The translations under genes and the position numbers were made by a program. DNA of 13,672 bases from Streptomyces novaecaesareae. Lineage in GTDB: Bacteria > Actinomycetota > Actinomycetes > Streptomycetales > Streptomycetaceae. The DNA lies in assembly GCF_000716875.1 (NCBI RefSeq), contig NZ_JNWQ01000127.1, forward strand, positions 1 through 13,672, given 5' to 3'. The notes below the pieces were generated by a model that was not told where the DNA came from, searched no databases, and saw only the letters and a program-made list of their open reading frames with translations. This document shows positions 8,176 to 13,672 of this stretch, in pieces; the first letter of the stretch is position 1; each line of letters begins with the position of its first letter.

Positions 8176-9171
8176 ATGGAGAGCAGGGCCGTGCTGTTCG
8201 ACCGGACCGGCGGGCCGGAGGTACTGCGGCTGGAGAAGGTCACGCTTGCGGAACCGGGCCCGGGGGAGGTGCTGGTCCGGATCGACGCGATCGGCCTGAA
8301 CCGCGGGGAGGCCCTCTTCCGCTCCGGCGGCTACTGGTACGAGGCGACCCTCCCGGGCTCCCGGCTCGGCGGGGAGGCGGCCGGCGAGGTGGTCGCCGTC
8401 GGCCCCGGCGTGGCGGAGGTCGCGCCCGGTGACGCGGTCAGCGTCCTGGCGGTCGGCACCACGATGTCCGGTTCCGGTGTGTACGGCGACCACGCGGTGG
8501 TGCCCGCGAGCACCCTGCTGCCCCGGCCCGCGGACATGGACGCCCTCACCGGCGCGGCCGTCTGGCTGTCCTACCTGACCGCGTACGGCGCGCTGGTCGA
8601 GGTCGGCAAGGTCGCGCCCGGCGACCACGTGGTCGTCACCGCGGCGTCCAGCAGCGTCGGCGTCGCCGCGATCCAGATCGTCGCGGCCCTCGGCGGCGTC
8701 CCGGTCGCCGTCACCCGCTCGGCGGACAAGGAGGCCCAGCTGCGGGCGGCTGGCGCGGCGCACGTGCTGGTCGCGGACGGCGGCCCCGACGTGGCGGCGA
8801 AGGTCCGGGAGGTGACCGGTGACGCGGGCGCGCGGATCGTCCTCGACTCCGTGGCAGGGCCTGGCCTCGCCGACCTCGCCACGCTGGTCGCCCGGGGCGG
8901 CACCCTGATCGTCTACGGCTGGCTCGACCCCCGGCCCGCGCCGCTGCCCCGGAACTGGCCGCTGAACATCTGGGGCTACGCCCTGTACGCCCTCGTCGAG
9001 GACCCGGAGGCGCTGCGCCGTGGGCAGGCCTTCGTCCACGCCGGGCTGCGCGACGGCACCCTCGCGCCGCTGATCGACCGCACCTTCGACCTGGAGGAGA
9101 TCGTCGAGGCGCACCGGCACATGGAGGCCAACGGGCAGGTCGGGAAGATCGTGGTGACCGTCCGGCACTGA
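8176..9171 (+). CDS. MDR-superfamily NAD(P)H-dependent oxidoreductase (quinone reductase-like)
   Basis: The 331-aa protein belongs to the medium-chain dehydrogenase/reductase family. The N-terminal GroES-like domain starts MESRAVLFDRTGGPEVLRLE and includes LNRGEALFRSGGYW and GGEAAGEVVAVGPGV (about 65-79). The Rossmann fold has VVTAASSSVGVAAIQI (about 143-158), where the usual AxxGxxG loop reads as ASSSVG. The Cys and His zinc ligands of alcohol dehydrogenases are missing, so it is probably a zinc-free quinone or enone reductase. The substrate is unknown. The ATG at 8176 is chosen because GGAGGG (8162-8167) lies just upstream and the product then begins with the family N-terminus. An in-frame GTG at 8113 lies before the predicted transcription start. 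It is single in its transcript and probably repressed by the divergent TetR protein. Confidence 0.93.
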   Translation: MESRAVLFDRTGGPEVLRLEKVTLAEPGPGEVLVRIDAIGLNRGEALFRSGGYWYEATLPGSRLGGEAAGEVVAVGPGVAEVAPGDAVSVLAVGTTMSGSGVYGDHAVVPASTLLPRPADMDALTGAAVWLSYLTAYGALVEVGKVAPGDHVVVTAASSSVGVAAIQIVAALGGVPVAVTRSADKEAQLRAAGAAHVLVADGGPDVAAKVREVTGDAGARIVLDSVAGPGLADLATLVARGGTLIVYGWLDPRPAPLPRNWPLNIWGYALYALVEDPEALRRGQAFVHAGLRDGTLAPLIDRTFDLEEIVEAHRHMEANGQVGKIVVTVRH

Positions 9172-9205
9172 GCGCCTCCGGTGGGCACCGACCACGGCGC
9201 GACGG

Positions 9206-9233
9206 TTGACCCGTGCGTCTCGGGTGGCAGACT
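9206..9233 (+). promoter_or_regulatory. Promoter giving a leaderless DUF3151 transcript
   Basis: TTGACC (9206-9211), 16 bp, then CAGACT (9228-9233). Transcription would begin about 7 nt later, at the A of the ATG at 9241. No ribosome-binding site precedes that ATG except the weak AGGG (9236-9239), which is too close. Confidence 0.6.
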
Positions 9234-9240
9234 GCAGGGC

Positions 9241-9660
9241 ATGGCGATTCACAGGAACCTTCTTGACGGTCCCGATCCGACGCTCCTGCCCGAGGAGGAG
9301 CGGCCCTACCGGATGCTGGCGGAGGAGTCGGCCTCACCGACCCAGGTGGCGGCCGAGTTCCCGACCTTCTGCCTGGCCTGGGCCATGCTCGCCGACGACG
9401 CCTACGCGGCCGGCCGGTACGTCGAGTCGTACGCCTACGCCCGCACCGGCTACCACCGCGGCCTGGACGCGCTGCGGCGCAACGGCTGGAAGGGCCACGG
9501 CCCGGTGCCGTGGGAGCACCGCGGCAACCGCGGCTTCCTGCGCTGCCTGGCGGCGCTCGCCCGGGCGGCCGGCGCGATCAAGGAGACCGAGGAGGAGGAC
9601 CGCTGCTGGCAGTTCCTGAAGGACAGCAGCGCGGAGGCGTACGCAGAGCTCAAGCAGTAG
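9241..9660 (+). CDS. DUF3151 family protein
   Basis: The 139-aa cytoplasmic protein matches DUF3151, an actinobacterial family of unknown function. Recognisable segments are MAIHRNLLDGPDPTLLP at the start, VAAEFPTFCLAWAMLADDAY (about 37-56), YVESYAYARTGYHRGLDALRRNGWKG (about 60-85) and VPWEHRGNRGFLRCLAALA (about 89-107). It is mainly helical, with no signal peptide or membrane segment, and the middle reads like a TPR-style helical hairpin. The stop at 9658-9660 is followed in the same frame by two more TAG codons in an 18-bp repeat. It converges with fba. I recall these genes as neighbours in other actinobacteria, which hints at but does not prove a metabolic link. No function can be assigned. 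Confidence 0.88.
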   Translation: MAIHRNLLDGPDPTLLPEEERPYRMLAEESASPTQVAAEFPTFCLAWAMLADDAYAAGRYVESYAYARTGYHRGLDALRRNGWKGHGPVPWEHRGNRGFLRCLAALARAAGAIKETEEEDRCWQFLKDSSAEAYAELKQ

Positions 9661-9696
9661 GGCGTGTCCGAGCAGTAGGGCGTGCTCAAACAGTAG
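9655..9696 (+). repeat. 18-bp tandem repeat carrying three in-frame stop codons
   Basis: CAGTAGGGCGTG recurs at 9655 and 9673, and a third shorter copy CAGTAGG begins at 9691, so the period is 18 bp. TAG codons therefore occur in frame at 9658, 9676 and 9694, each after a Gln codon. The 3' end of the DUF3151 gene appears to have been duplicated in tandem. Confidence 0.8.
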
Positions 9697-9707
9697 GAAC
9701 GCCGAAA

Positions 9708-9747
9708 CACGGGTGCCCCCGGTGGACCTCCACCGGGGGCACCCGTG
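9708..9747. terminator. Perfect 19-bp hairpin terminator between DUF3151 and fba
   Basis: Arms at 9708-9726 and 9729-9747 are exactly complementary with only CC between them, so the top pairs must open to form a loop. It serves the convergent DUF3151 (plus) and fba (minus) transcripts. Confidence 0.85.
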
Positions 9748-9760
9748 CGTTCAGGCGGTT

Positions 9761-9779
9761 ACCGGGCCCGTGGCCCGGT
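9761..9779. terminator. Second small hairpin next to the fba stop
   Basis: ACCGGGCC (9761-9768) and GGCCCGGT (9772-9779) form an 8-bp stem with a 3-nt loop, 8 nt past the fba stop codon. It probably acts with the larger hairpin as a tandem terminator for fba. Confidence 0.5.
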
Positions 9780-9787
9780 CACCGGGC

Positions 9788-10810
9788 TCACTTCAGGCGC
9801 TTGCCCGCGGAGCGCAGCTGCTCGGCGGCCTCGACCACGCGGGCGGCCATGCCGGCCTCGGCGAGCTTGCCCCAGGTGCGGGGGTCGTAGGTGTTCTTCT
9901 TGCCGACCTCGCCGTCGACCTTCAGCACGCCGTCGTAGTTGGCGAACATGTGGCCGGCGACCGGGCGGGTGAAGGCGTACTGGGTGTCGGTGTCCAGGTT
10001 CATCTTCACGACGCCGTTCTCCAGCGCGGTGGCGATCTCCTCGGCGGACGAGCCCGAGCCGCCGTGGAAGACGAAGTCGAACGGGTCGGTCTTGCCGTAC
10101 TGCTTGCCGATCGCGTCCTGCAGCTCGCGCAGCAGCTCCGGCTTCAGCACGACGTTGCCCGGCTTGTACACGCCGTGCACGTTGCCGAACGAGGCGGCCA
10201 GCAGGTAGCGGCCCTTCTCGCCCAGGCCCAGCGCCTCGGCGGTGCGCACGGCGTCGTTGACGGTGGTGTACAGCTCGTCGTTGATCTCGTGGGTGACGCC
10301 GTCCTCCTCGCCGCCGGTCGGGGTGATCTCGACCTCAAGGATGATCTTGGCGGCGGCGGCCTGGGCCAGCAGCTCCTGGGCGATGGCCAGGTTGTCCGAC
10401 AGGGTCTCGGCGGAGCCGTCCCACATGTGCGACTGGAAGAGCGGGTTCTGGCCCTTGGCCACGCGCTCGGCGGAGACCGCCAGCAGCGGGCGGACGTAGC
10501 CGTCCAGCTTGTCCTTCGGGCAGTGGTCGGTGTGCAGCGCGACGGTGACGTCGTACTTGGCGGCGACGATGTGGGCGAACTCGGCGAGCGCGACCGCGCC
10601 GGTCACCATGTCCTTGTTGTGCTGGCCGCCCAGGAACTCCGCGCCACCGGTCGAGATCTGGATGATGCCGTCGCTCTCGGCCTCGGCGAAACCACGCAGC
10701 GCGGCGTGCAGGGTCTGCGACGAGGTGACGTTGATGGCCGGGTAGGCGAACTTGCCCGCCTTGGCCCGGTCCAGCATCTCGTTGTAGACCTCGGGAGTTG
10801 CGATGGGCAT
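9788..10810 (-). CDS. fba: Class II fructose-1,6-bisphosphate aldolase
   Basis: This zinc-dependent aldolase interconverts fructose-1,6-bisphosphate with glyceraldehyde-3-phosphate and dihydroxyacetone phosphate in glycolysis and gluconeogenesis. The 340-aa protein starts MPIATPEVYNEMLDRAKAGKF. It carries ALHTDHCPKDKL (catalytic D95, zinc ligand H96), LEVEITPTGGEEDGV (E161 and E169 matching E. coli E174 and E182), NVHGVYKPGN (H212), FHGGSGS (H249) and NLDTDTQYAF (phosphate-binding region). Spacings match the E. coli enzyme, so it is the class IIA type and should be active. The ATG at 10810 has AGGAG about 10 nt upstream. It is divergent from dedA and ends with tandem hairpins. Upstream frame extension exists but has no family similarity. 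Confidence 0.98.
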   Translation of the reverse strand: MPIATPEVYNEMLDRAKAGKFAYPAINVTSSQTLHAALRGFAEAESDGIIQISTGGAEFLGGQHNKDMVTGAVALAEFAHIVAAKYDVTVALHTDHCPKDKLDGYVRPLLAVSAERVAKGQNPLFQSHMWDGSAETLSDNLAIAQELLAQAAAAKIILEVEITPTGGEEDGVTHEINDELYTTVNDAVRTAEALGLGEKGRYLLAASFGNVHGVYKPGNVVLKPELLRELQDAIGKQYGKTDPFDFVFHGGSGSSAEEIATALENGVVKMNLDTDTQYAFTRPVAGHMFANYDGVLKVDGEVGKKNTYDPRTWGKLAEAGMAARVVEAAEQLRSAGKRLK

Positions 10811-11152
10811 GCGATCCGCTCCTGTCGGGTTGCGGCGTACGGACGGTGCTGTCCGACGCTGTGTACGCCTTCGTGACGACTCCGGGCCGGCCCGCCGACG
10901 CGCGGCGTTGCGGTGTGGCTCTCCGGCACCAAGGTTCGAGGCGACCTCCGCGGGACGGCCATGAGGGTGGTGGGCCGCTGCGGACCGGACGCCGGTGTCA
11001 TCCTCCCAGACTCGTGCCCGCAGGTCAGCAGGAGCCCGCCTGTCGGAACGCCGCACGGCACGGCCCGTCGGTCGCCTCCGACGGGTTCCGGCCACGGGCC
11101 GTCGACGCGGTACGCCCGCCCGCCCGCAAGGTACGCCCGCTATCCTGCGCCC
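10811..11152. other. fba/dedA divergent intergenic region (342 bp)
   Basis: No gene is supported here. It must hold the fba promoter, but I could not single out a convincing pair of hexamers. CCCGTCGG (11064-11071) and CCGACGGG (11078-11085) form a perfect 8-bp hairpin. CGGCCCGT (11061-11068) can instead pair with ACGGGCCG (11094-11101). The two pairings overlap, so only one can form at a time. The dedA promoter repeats occupy 11109-11140. Confidence 0.5.
11109..11146 (+). promoter_or_regulatory. dedA leaderless promoter with two 11-bp direct repeats
   Basis: The -10 element TATCCT (11141-11146) ends 6 nt before the GTG at 11153, giving a leaderless or near-leaderless mRNA. GGTACGCCCGC occurs at 11109-11119 and 11130-11140, exactly 21 bp apart (two helical turns). 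One copy abuts the -10 and the other lies around the -35, where a standard -35 is missing. This layout suits binding by an activator or repressor. Confidence 0.5.
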
Positions 11153-11872
11153 GTGGACTACAACCAGCTGGCCGTCAACCTGCTCGACGCCAAATCCCTG
11201 ATCTCGTCCCTCGGCGCCATCGGGCTGATCGCGATCATCTTCGCGGAGACCGGCCTGCTGGTCGGCTTCTTCTTCCCGGGCGACTCGCTGCTGATCCTGG
11301 CGGGCGTCGCCGCCTCGAACGCGGCCTCCTCGGTGCTCGGCGACGGCGCGAAGCTGCCGATCGCCGTGCTGCTCGTGGGCTGCCCGATCGCGGCGATCGC
11401 CGGTGCCCAGCTGGGGCACCTGATCGGTGTCAAGGTCGGACCGAAGATGTTCGACAAGCCCGATTCGAAGATCTTCCGCCGCGACTACGTGGTGAAGGCG
11501 GAGGAGTACTTCAACAAGTTCGGCTCCGGCAAGGCCGTGGTGCTGGCCCGCTTCATGCCGATCATCCGGACCTTCCTGAACCCGGTGGCCGGCACCCTGG
11601 AGATGCCCGCCAAGACGTTCTTCCTGTGGAACGTCATCGGCGGCGTGCTCTGGACCGAGTCCATGCTGCTGATCGGCTACTTCTTCGGCGACGCGCTCGC
11701 CCCGGTGATCGACAAGTACCTGATCCCGGCCGTGCTGCTGATCGTGCTGCTGTCGATCGCGCCGGTCCTGATCGAGGTCCTGCGCGAGCGGAAGAAGAAG
11801 AAGGCGGGCGGCGCCGGGGACGTCGAGGAGGCCCCGGCGCAGGCCGGCGGCGGCCGGCACCGCCGGGGCTGA
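11153..11872 (+). CDS. DedA-family membrane protein (SNARE-associated / VTT fold)
   Basis: DedA proteins are inner-membrane proteins linked to undecaprenyl-phosphate or phospholipid flipping and proton-dependent homeostasis. The 239-aa product has hydrophobic segments at about 20-50, 70-92, 150-176 and 189-210. The charged residues essential in E. coli YqjA are all kept: E32 in AETGLLVGFFFPGD, D44 in that motif, and R133 and R139 in LARFMPIIRTFLNPVAG. E-to-D spacing (12) and R-to-R spacing (6) match those of YqjA. A basic, disordered tail (RERKKKKAGG to the end) is probably cytoplasmic. The GTG at 11153 fits the leaderless promoter and gives the usual short N-terminus. It is divergent from fba, an arrangement I recall also for Rv0364/Rv0363c in M. 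tuberculosis. Confidence 0.94.
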   Translation: MDYNQLAVNLLDAKSLISSLGAIGLIAIIFAETGLLVGFFFPGDSLLILAGVAASNAASSVLGDGAKLPIAVLLVGCPIAAIAGAQLGHLIGVKVGPKMFDKPDSKIFRRDYVVKAEEYFNKFGSGKAVVLARFMPIIRTFLNPVAGTLEMPAKTFFLWNVIGGVLWTESMLLIGYFFGDALAPVIDKYLIPAVLLIVLLSIAPVLIEVLRERKKKKAGGAGDVEEAPAQAGGGRHRRG

Positions 11873-11884
11873 GCCCGACCGTGC

Positions 11885-11937
11885 CGAAGGGCCGGGCCCG
11901 TTCCACGTGTTTCACGTGAAACGGACCCGGCCCTTCG
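11885..11937. terminator. Long hairpin terminator between dedA and pyrE, containing parS
   Basis: A 25-bp stem (11885-11909 with 11913-11937) with two C-A mismatches and a TTT loop separates convergent dedA and pyrE. Its upper part is made of the parS element at 11908-11923 and a partial copy of it on the left arm. Confidence 0.8.
11908..11923. other. parS centromere-like site (ParB-binding)
   Basis: TGTTTCACGTGAAACG contains the perfect 14-bp palindrome GTTTCACGTGAAAC (11909-11922), the consensus parS of Streptomyces. It differs from the general 16-bp parS only at the last base. ParB loads here and spreads along DNA during chromosome segregation. Streptomyces parS sites cluster within a few hundred kb of oriC, so the window probably lies in that domain. 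An overlapping degenerate copy, GTTCCACGTGTTTC (11900-11913), matches at 10 of 14 positions. Confidence 0.92.
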
Positions 11938-11975
11938 TCGTCTGCCGTCGTCTGCCGTTGTCCGGCGTCGTCCGG
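11936..11975. repeat. Four 10-bp tandem repeats after the parS hairpin
   Basis: CGTCGTCTGC occurs twice (11936-11955), followed by the variants CGTTGTCCGG and CGTCGTCCGG (11956-11975). They sit 15-54 nt past the pyrE stop on the minus strand. Function is not evident; replication slippage is the simplest origin. Confidence 0.75.
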
Positions 11976-11989
11976 TGCCGCCCCTGGGG

Positions 11990-12526
11990 TCAGAGGCTCA
12001 GGTCGTCCAGGGTGTACGCGGTCACGTACTCCAGGCCCTGCTCCTGCACGGCGTCCGCGCCACCGCGCTCCACGATCACCGCGACGCCGACCACCTCGGC
12101 GCCCGCCTCGCGCAGCGCCTCGACGGCGGTCAGCACCGAGCCGCCGGTGGTGGAGGTGTCCTCGACGGCCAGCACCCGGCGGCCCTTCACCTCCGGGCCC
12201 TCGATCCGGCGCTGCAGGCCGTGCGCCTTGCCGGCCTTGCGGACCACGAAGGCGTCCAGCTTCTGCCCGCGCGCGGCGGCGGCGTGCAGCATCGAGGCGG
12301 CCACCGGGTCGGCGCCCAGGGTCAGACCGCCGACGGCGTCGTACTCCAGGTGCGAGGTCGCGTCCAGCATCACCCGGCCCACCAGCGGGGCGGCCTCGCC
12401 GTCCAGCGTGATCCGGCGCAGGTCGATGTAGTAGTCGGCCTCCTTACCGGAGGAAAGGGTGACCTTGCCGTGCACGACGGCCTTGTCCTTGATCTGTGCC
12501 AGCAGGGCGTCGCGGTCGTTGCTCAT
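11990..12526 (-). CDS. pyrE: Orotate phosphoribosyltransferase
   Basis: PyrE makes orotidine 5'-monophosphate from orotate and PRPP, the fifth step of pyrimidine synthesis. The 178-aa protein has the PRPP-binding motif VLAVEDTSTTGGSVL (about 118-132, acidic pair E122 and D123), the flexible catalytic loop FVVRKAGKAHG (K97, K100, H102), and the orotate-side segment YYIDLRRITLDG (about 32-43). The length is typical of the short actinobacterial form. The ATG at 12526 gives MSNDRDALLAQIK. No ribosome site lies close upstream, but TAGACT (12535-12540) lies 8 nt before the ATG, which suggests a nearly leaderless mRNA. The SRPBCC gene ends 69 bp upstream on the same strand, so read-through is also possible. 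It is unlinked to other pyr genes here. Confidence 0.97.
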   Translation of the reverse strand: MSNDRDALLAQIKDKAVVHGKVTLSSGKEADYYIDLRRITLDGEAAPLVGRVMLDATSHLEYDAVGGLTLGADPVAASMLHAAAARGQKLDAFVVRKAGKAHGLQRRIEGPEVKGRRVLAVEDTSTTGGSVLTAVEALREAGAEVVGVAVIVERGGADAVQEQGLEYVTAYTLDDLSL

Positions 12527-12534
12527 GAGCGTTC

Positions 12535-12540
12535 AGTCTA
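12535..12540 (-). promoter_or_regulatory. Candidate -10 of pyrE
   Basis: On the minus strand TAGACT fits TANNNT and ends 8 nt before the pyrE ATG, so the mRNA would start within a base or two of it. No clear -35 is visible. Confidence 0.45.
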
Positions 12541-12558
12541 GGCCCTGGCGGTTCGTAG

Positions 12559-12584
12559 GGCGCTCCCGGACGGCGCTCCCGGAC
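12559..12584. repeat. Two exact 13-bp tandem repeats upstream of pyrE
   Basis: GGCGCTCCCGGAC occurs at 12559-12571 and again at 12572-12584, followed by a decayed third copy (GCCGTTCCCGG). It fills most of the short gap between the SRPBCC gene and pyrE. It may be slippage, or part of the pyrE control region or SRPBCC terminator. Confidence 0.7.
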
Positions 12585-12595
12585 GCCGTTCCCGG

Positions 12596-13606
12596 CTAAC
12601 GGCGGCGCAGGGCCCTGACGAGTACCACGGCCCCGCCCAGCAGGGCCACCGAGCCGCCGATCACCCACGGCACCGCGCTGCGGCCGCCGGTGCCCGGCAC
12701 CACGATCCCGCCCGCCTCGCCGCCCCAGCGGGACGCCGCCCGGGCCCGCGCGCTACGGGCCGGCAGCGCCGGGGCGTACGGGCCGCGCGGCGGGGCGTGG
12801 TCCACCTCCTCGGCGGAGCGGCCGACGATGCTGCGGCGCACCGGGCCGGTGAGCACCGGCTCCTCCTCGTACGCGAAGAACGACTCGGTGGGGAGCTCCT
12901 CGGCGACGGCCGCCTGCTCGTCGGCCTTCGCCGCCTCGTCCTGGTCCTCGCCCTCGGCGGCCTCGTCCTCCTCCTCGTCATCGGCGGCGGAGCCGGTGGG
13001 GAGGCCGAAGCGTTCGGCGTCGGCGTCGGAGAAGGCGATCAGGTCGGAGAGATCGTCGTCCAGGTCGTCGCCGGGCTGGTCCTGGCGCTCCTCGATGAAG
13101 ATCACCCCGGCGTCCGTCCCGGTCTCCGCCCCGGCCTCGGCGTCCTCGTCCTGCTCCGGCTCGCCCTCGGGGGCGACCAGGGCGGCGGCGAACCTGTCCA
13201 GGAGGCGGCGGCCGGTGGCGGCGAGGGTCTCCTCGTCGAACTCGGTCAGCCGGCCGGTCGCGCTGAGGTCGCCGGTGAAGCGGATGACGGCGGTGCCGTC
13301 CTCGGCGCCGTCCGCGACGCTGACCCGGACGGTGGCGGTCGCCTCACCGCTGCCCCGGGCCTCCTCGCCCTCGGCCAGCACGGTCAGCACGCCTTCCCGG
13401 CCCTCGATCAGCGACAGCACGCCCTTGTACGTGATGGTGGAGCCGCCGATCCGCAGTTTCAGCCGACCGCCGATCTCCTCGGCAGGTCCGCCCCCGACCG
13501 CGGCCGGCTCGGTGCTCAGGCCCGGCACACTCCGCGCCAGCAGCGCCGGATCCTGCAAGGCCTGCCGCACCAGCTCGGCGGACATCGGGACGACAACCTC
13601 ATGCTC
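12596..13606 (-). CDS. SRPBCC (CoxG-like) protein with acidic linker and C-terminal membrane anchor, first codon cut off
   Basis: The frame is complete at its stop (12596-12598) and runs 336 codons to the adapter at 13607. The first genomic residues are EHEVVVPMSAELVRQALQDP. Since this family usually starts MEHEV, probably only the start codon is missing. About 1-145 is an SRPBCC/CoxG-like lipid- or ligand-binding domain (SVPGL, GGRLKLRIGGSTITYKGVLS, FTGDLSATGRLTEFDEETLA). A long Asp/Glu-rich disordered linker follows (about 145-250, with DDLDDDLSDLIAFSDADAERF and DDEEEDEAAEGEDQDEAA). A membrane helix (about 311-332) and a RALRRR end complete it. It is probably tail-anchored with the domain in the cytoplasm. 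CoxG itself tethers CO dehydrogenase to the membrane, but no cox genes are visible here. It is upstream of pyrE on the same strand. Confidence 0.85.
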   Translation of the reverse strand, partial: EHEVVVPMSAELVRQALQDPALLARSVPGLSTEPAAVGGGPAEEIGGRLKLRIGGSTITYKGVLSLIEGREGVLTVLAEGEEARGSGEATATVRVSVADGAEDGTAVIRFTGDLSATGRLTEFDEETLAATGRRLLDRFAAALVAPEGEPEQDEDAEAGAETGTDAGVIFIEERQDQPGDDLDDDLSDLIAFSDADAERFGLPTGSAADDEEEDEAAEGEDQDEAAKADEQAAVAEELPTESFFAYEEEPVLTGPVRRSIVGRSAEEVDHAPPRGPYAPALPARSARARAASRWGGEAGGIVVPGTGGRSAVPWVIGGSVALLGGAVVLVRALRRR

Positions 13607-13672
13607 CTGTCTCTTATACACATCTGACGCTGCCGACGAGCGATCTAGTGTAGATCTCGGTGGTCGCCGTAT
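13607..13672. other. Untrimmed Nextera Read 1 adapter with i5 index
   Basis: 13607-13625 is the Tn5 mosaic end in inverse orientation (CTGTCTCTTATACACATCT), followed by the Read 1 linker (13626-13639). The 8-base index GCGATCTA (13640-13647, reverse complement TAGATCGC, the Illumina N501/S501 index) and the start of the P5 primer come next. None of it is genomic. Confidence 0.98.

Noticed and set aside
6430..9252. Single 940-codon minus-strand frame joining the DUF3152 protein to sequence opposite the oxidoreductase
   Set aside because: Only the last 298 codons look like protein. The rest is an off-frame reading through the TetR gene and antisense to the oxidoreductase.
10811..11860. N-terminal extension of aldolase by about 350 codons
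   Set aside because: It runs antisense through dedA and the intergenic region, whereas the ATG at 10810 gives the standard aldolase N-terminus with a good ribosome site.
9655..12584. Short tandem repeats (9655-9696, 11936-11975, 12559-12584) as a CRISPR array
   Set aside because: Units are 10-18 bp with no spacers between them and no cas genes in the window.
12797..13627. 276-codon plus-strand frame opposite the SRPBCC gene
   Set aside because: Its translation is a Gly/Leu/Val/Asp-rich antisense of an acidic linker, and it ends in adapter sequence.

Overview
The window is a contig of very GC-rich actinobacterial chromosome, most likely Streptomyces or the related Kitasatospora. The third codon position is almost always G or C, many starts are GTG, and the gene set fits: an Lsr2-type nucleoid protein next to purSQL, a mycothiol-type 'sterol carrier family' protein, DUF3152 and DUF3151 proteins, class II aldolase beside a DedA protein, and a perfect Streptomyces-type parS site. 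Both ends (1-34 and 13607-13672) are untrimmed Illumina Nextera adapter, so the genomic insert is 35-13606 and the two end genes are cut artificially. I see no CRISPR array, insertion sequence, phage gene or integrase. This is essentially housekeeping chromosome.

Layout: (1) 35-995, minus: ATP-binding subunit of an ABC-2 type exporter, cut at its C-terminus, preceded by a TGACA-type dyad. (2) 1172-1356, minus: two identical tRNA-Gly(GCC) genes with a promoter and a perfect 13-bp terminator hairpin. (3) 1506-1823, minus: Lsr2-like protein (probably LsrL), divergent from (4) 2291-5474, plus: purS-purQ-purL with overlapping stop/start codons, encoding the three-part FGAM synthase, closed by a terminator. 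(5) 5579-6394, plus: DinB/MDMPI-like plus SCP2-like protein, convergent with (6) 6430-7326, minus: membrane-anchored DUF3152 zinc metalloprotease-like protein, sharing a bidirectional terminator. (7) 7374-8093, minus: TetR regulator, divergent from (8) 8176-9171, plus: an MDR-family oxidoreductase. Their shared control region holds a TTGACA promoter and a repeated operator-like element. (9) 9241-9660, plus: DUF3151 protein, convergent with (10) 9788-10810, minus: fructose-bisphosphate aldolase, divergent from (11) 11153-11872, plus: DedA-family membrane protein. (12) 11990-12526, minus: pyrE. (13) 12596-13606, minus: SRPBCC/CoxG-like protein with an acidic linker and a C-terminal membrane anchor, cut at about its first codon.

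Functional themes are de novo purine (purSQL) and pyrimidine (pyrE) synthesis, central glycolysis (fba), chromosome organisation (Lsr2-like protein, parS), and a TetR-controlled oxidoreductase. No new multi-gene system is evident. The most interesting signals are non-coding: a parS site built into the terminator hairpin between dedA and pyrE, a possible 10-residue leader ORF coupled to the DUF3152 gene, operator-like direct repeats at the TetR/oxidoreductase and dedA promoters, several apparently leaderless promoters, an in-frame triple-stop tandem repeat after DUF3151, and a possible synteny junction between two blocks I remember as far apart in S. coelicolor.
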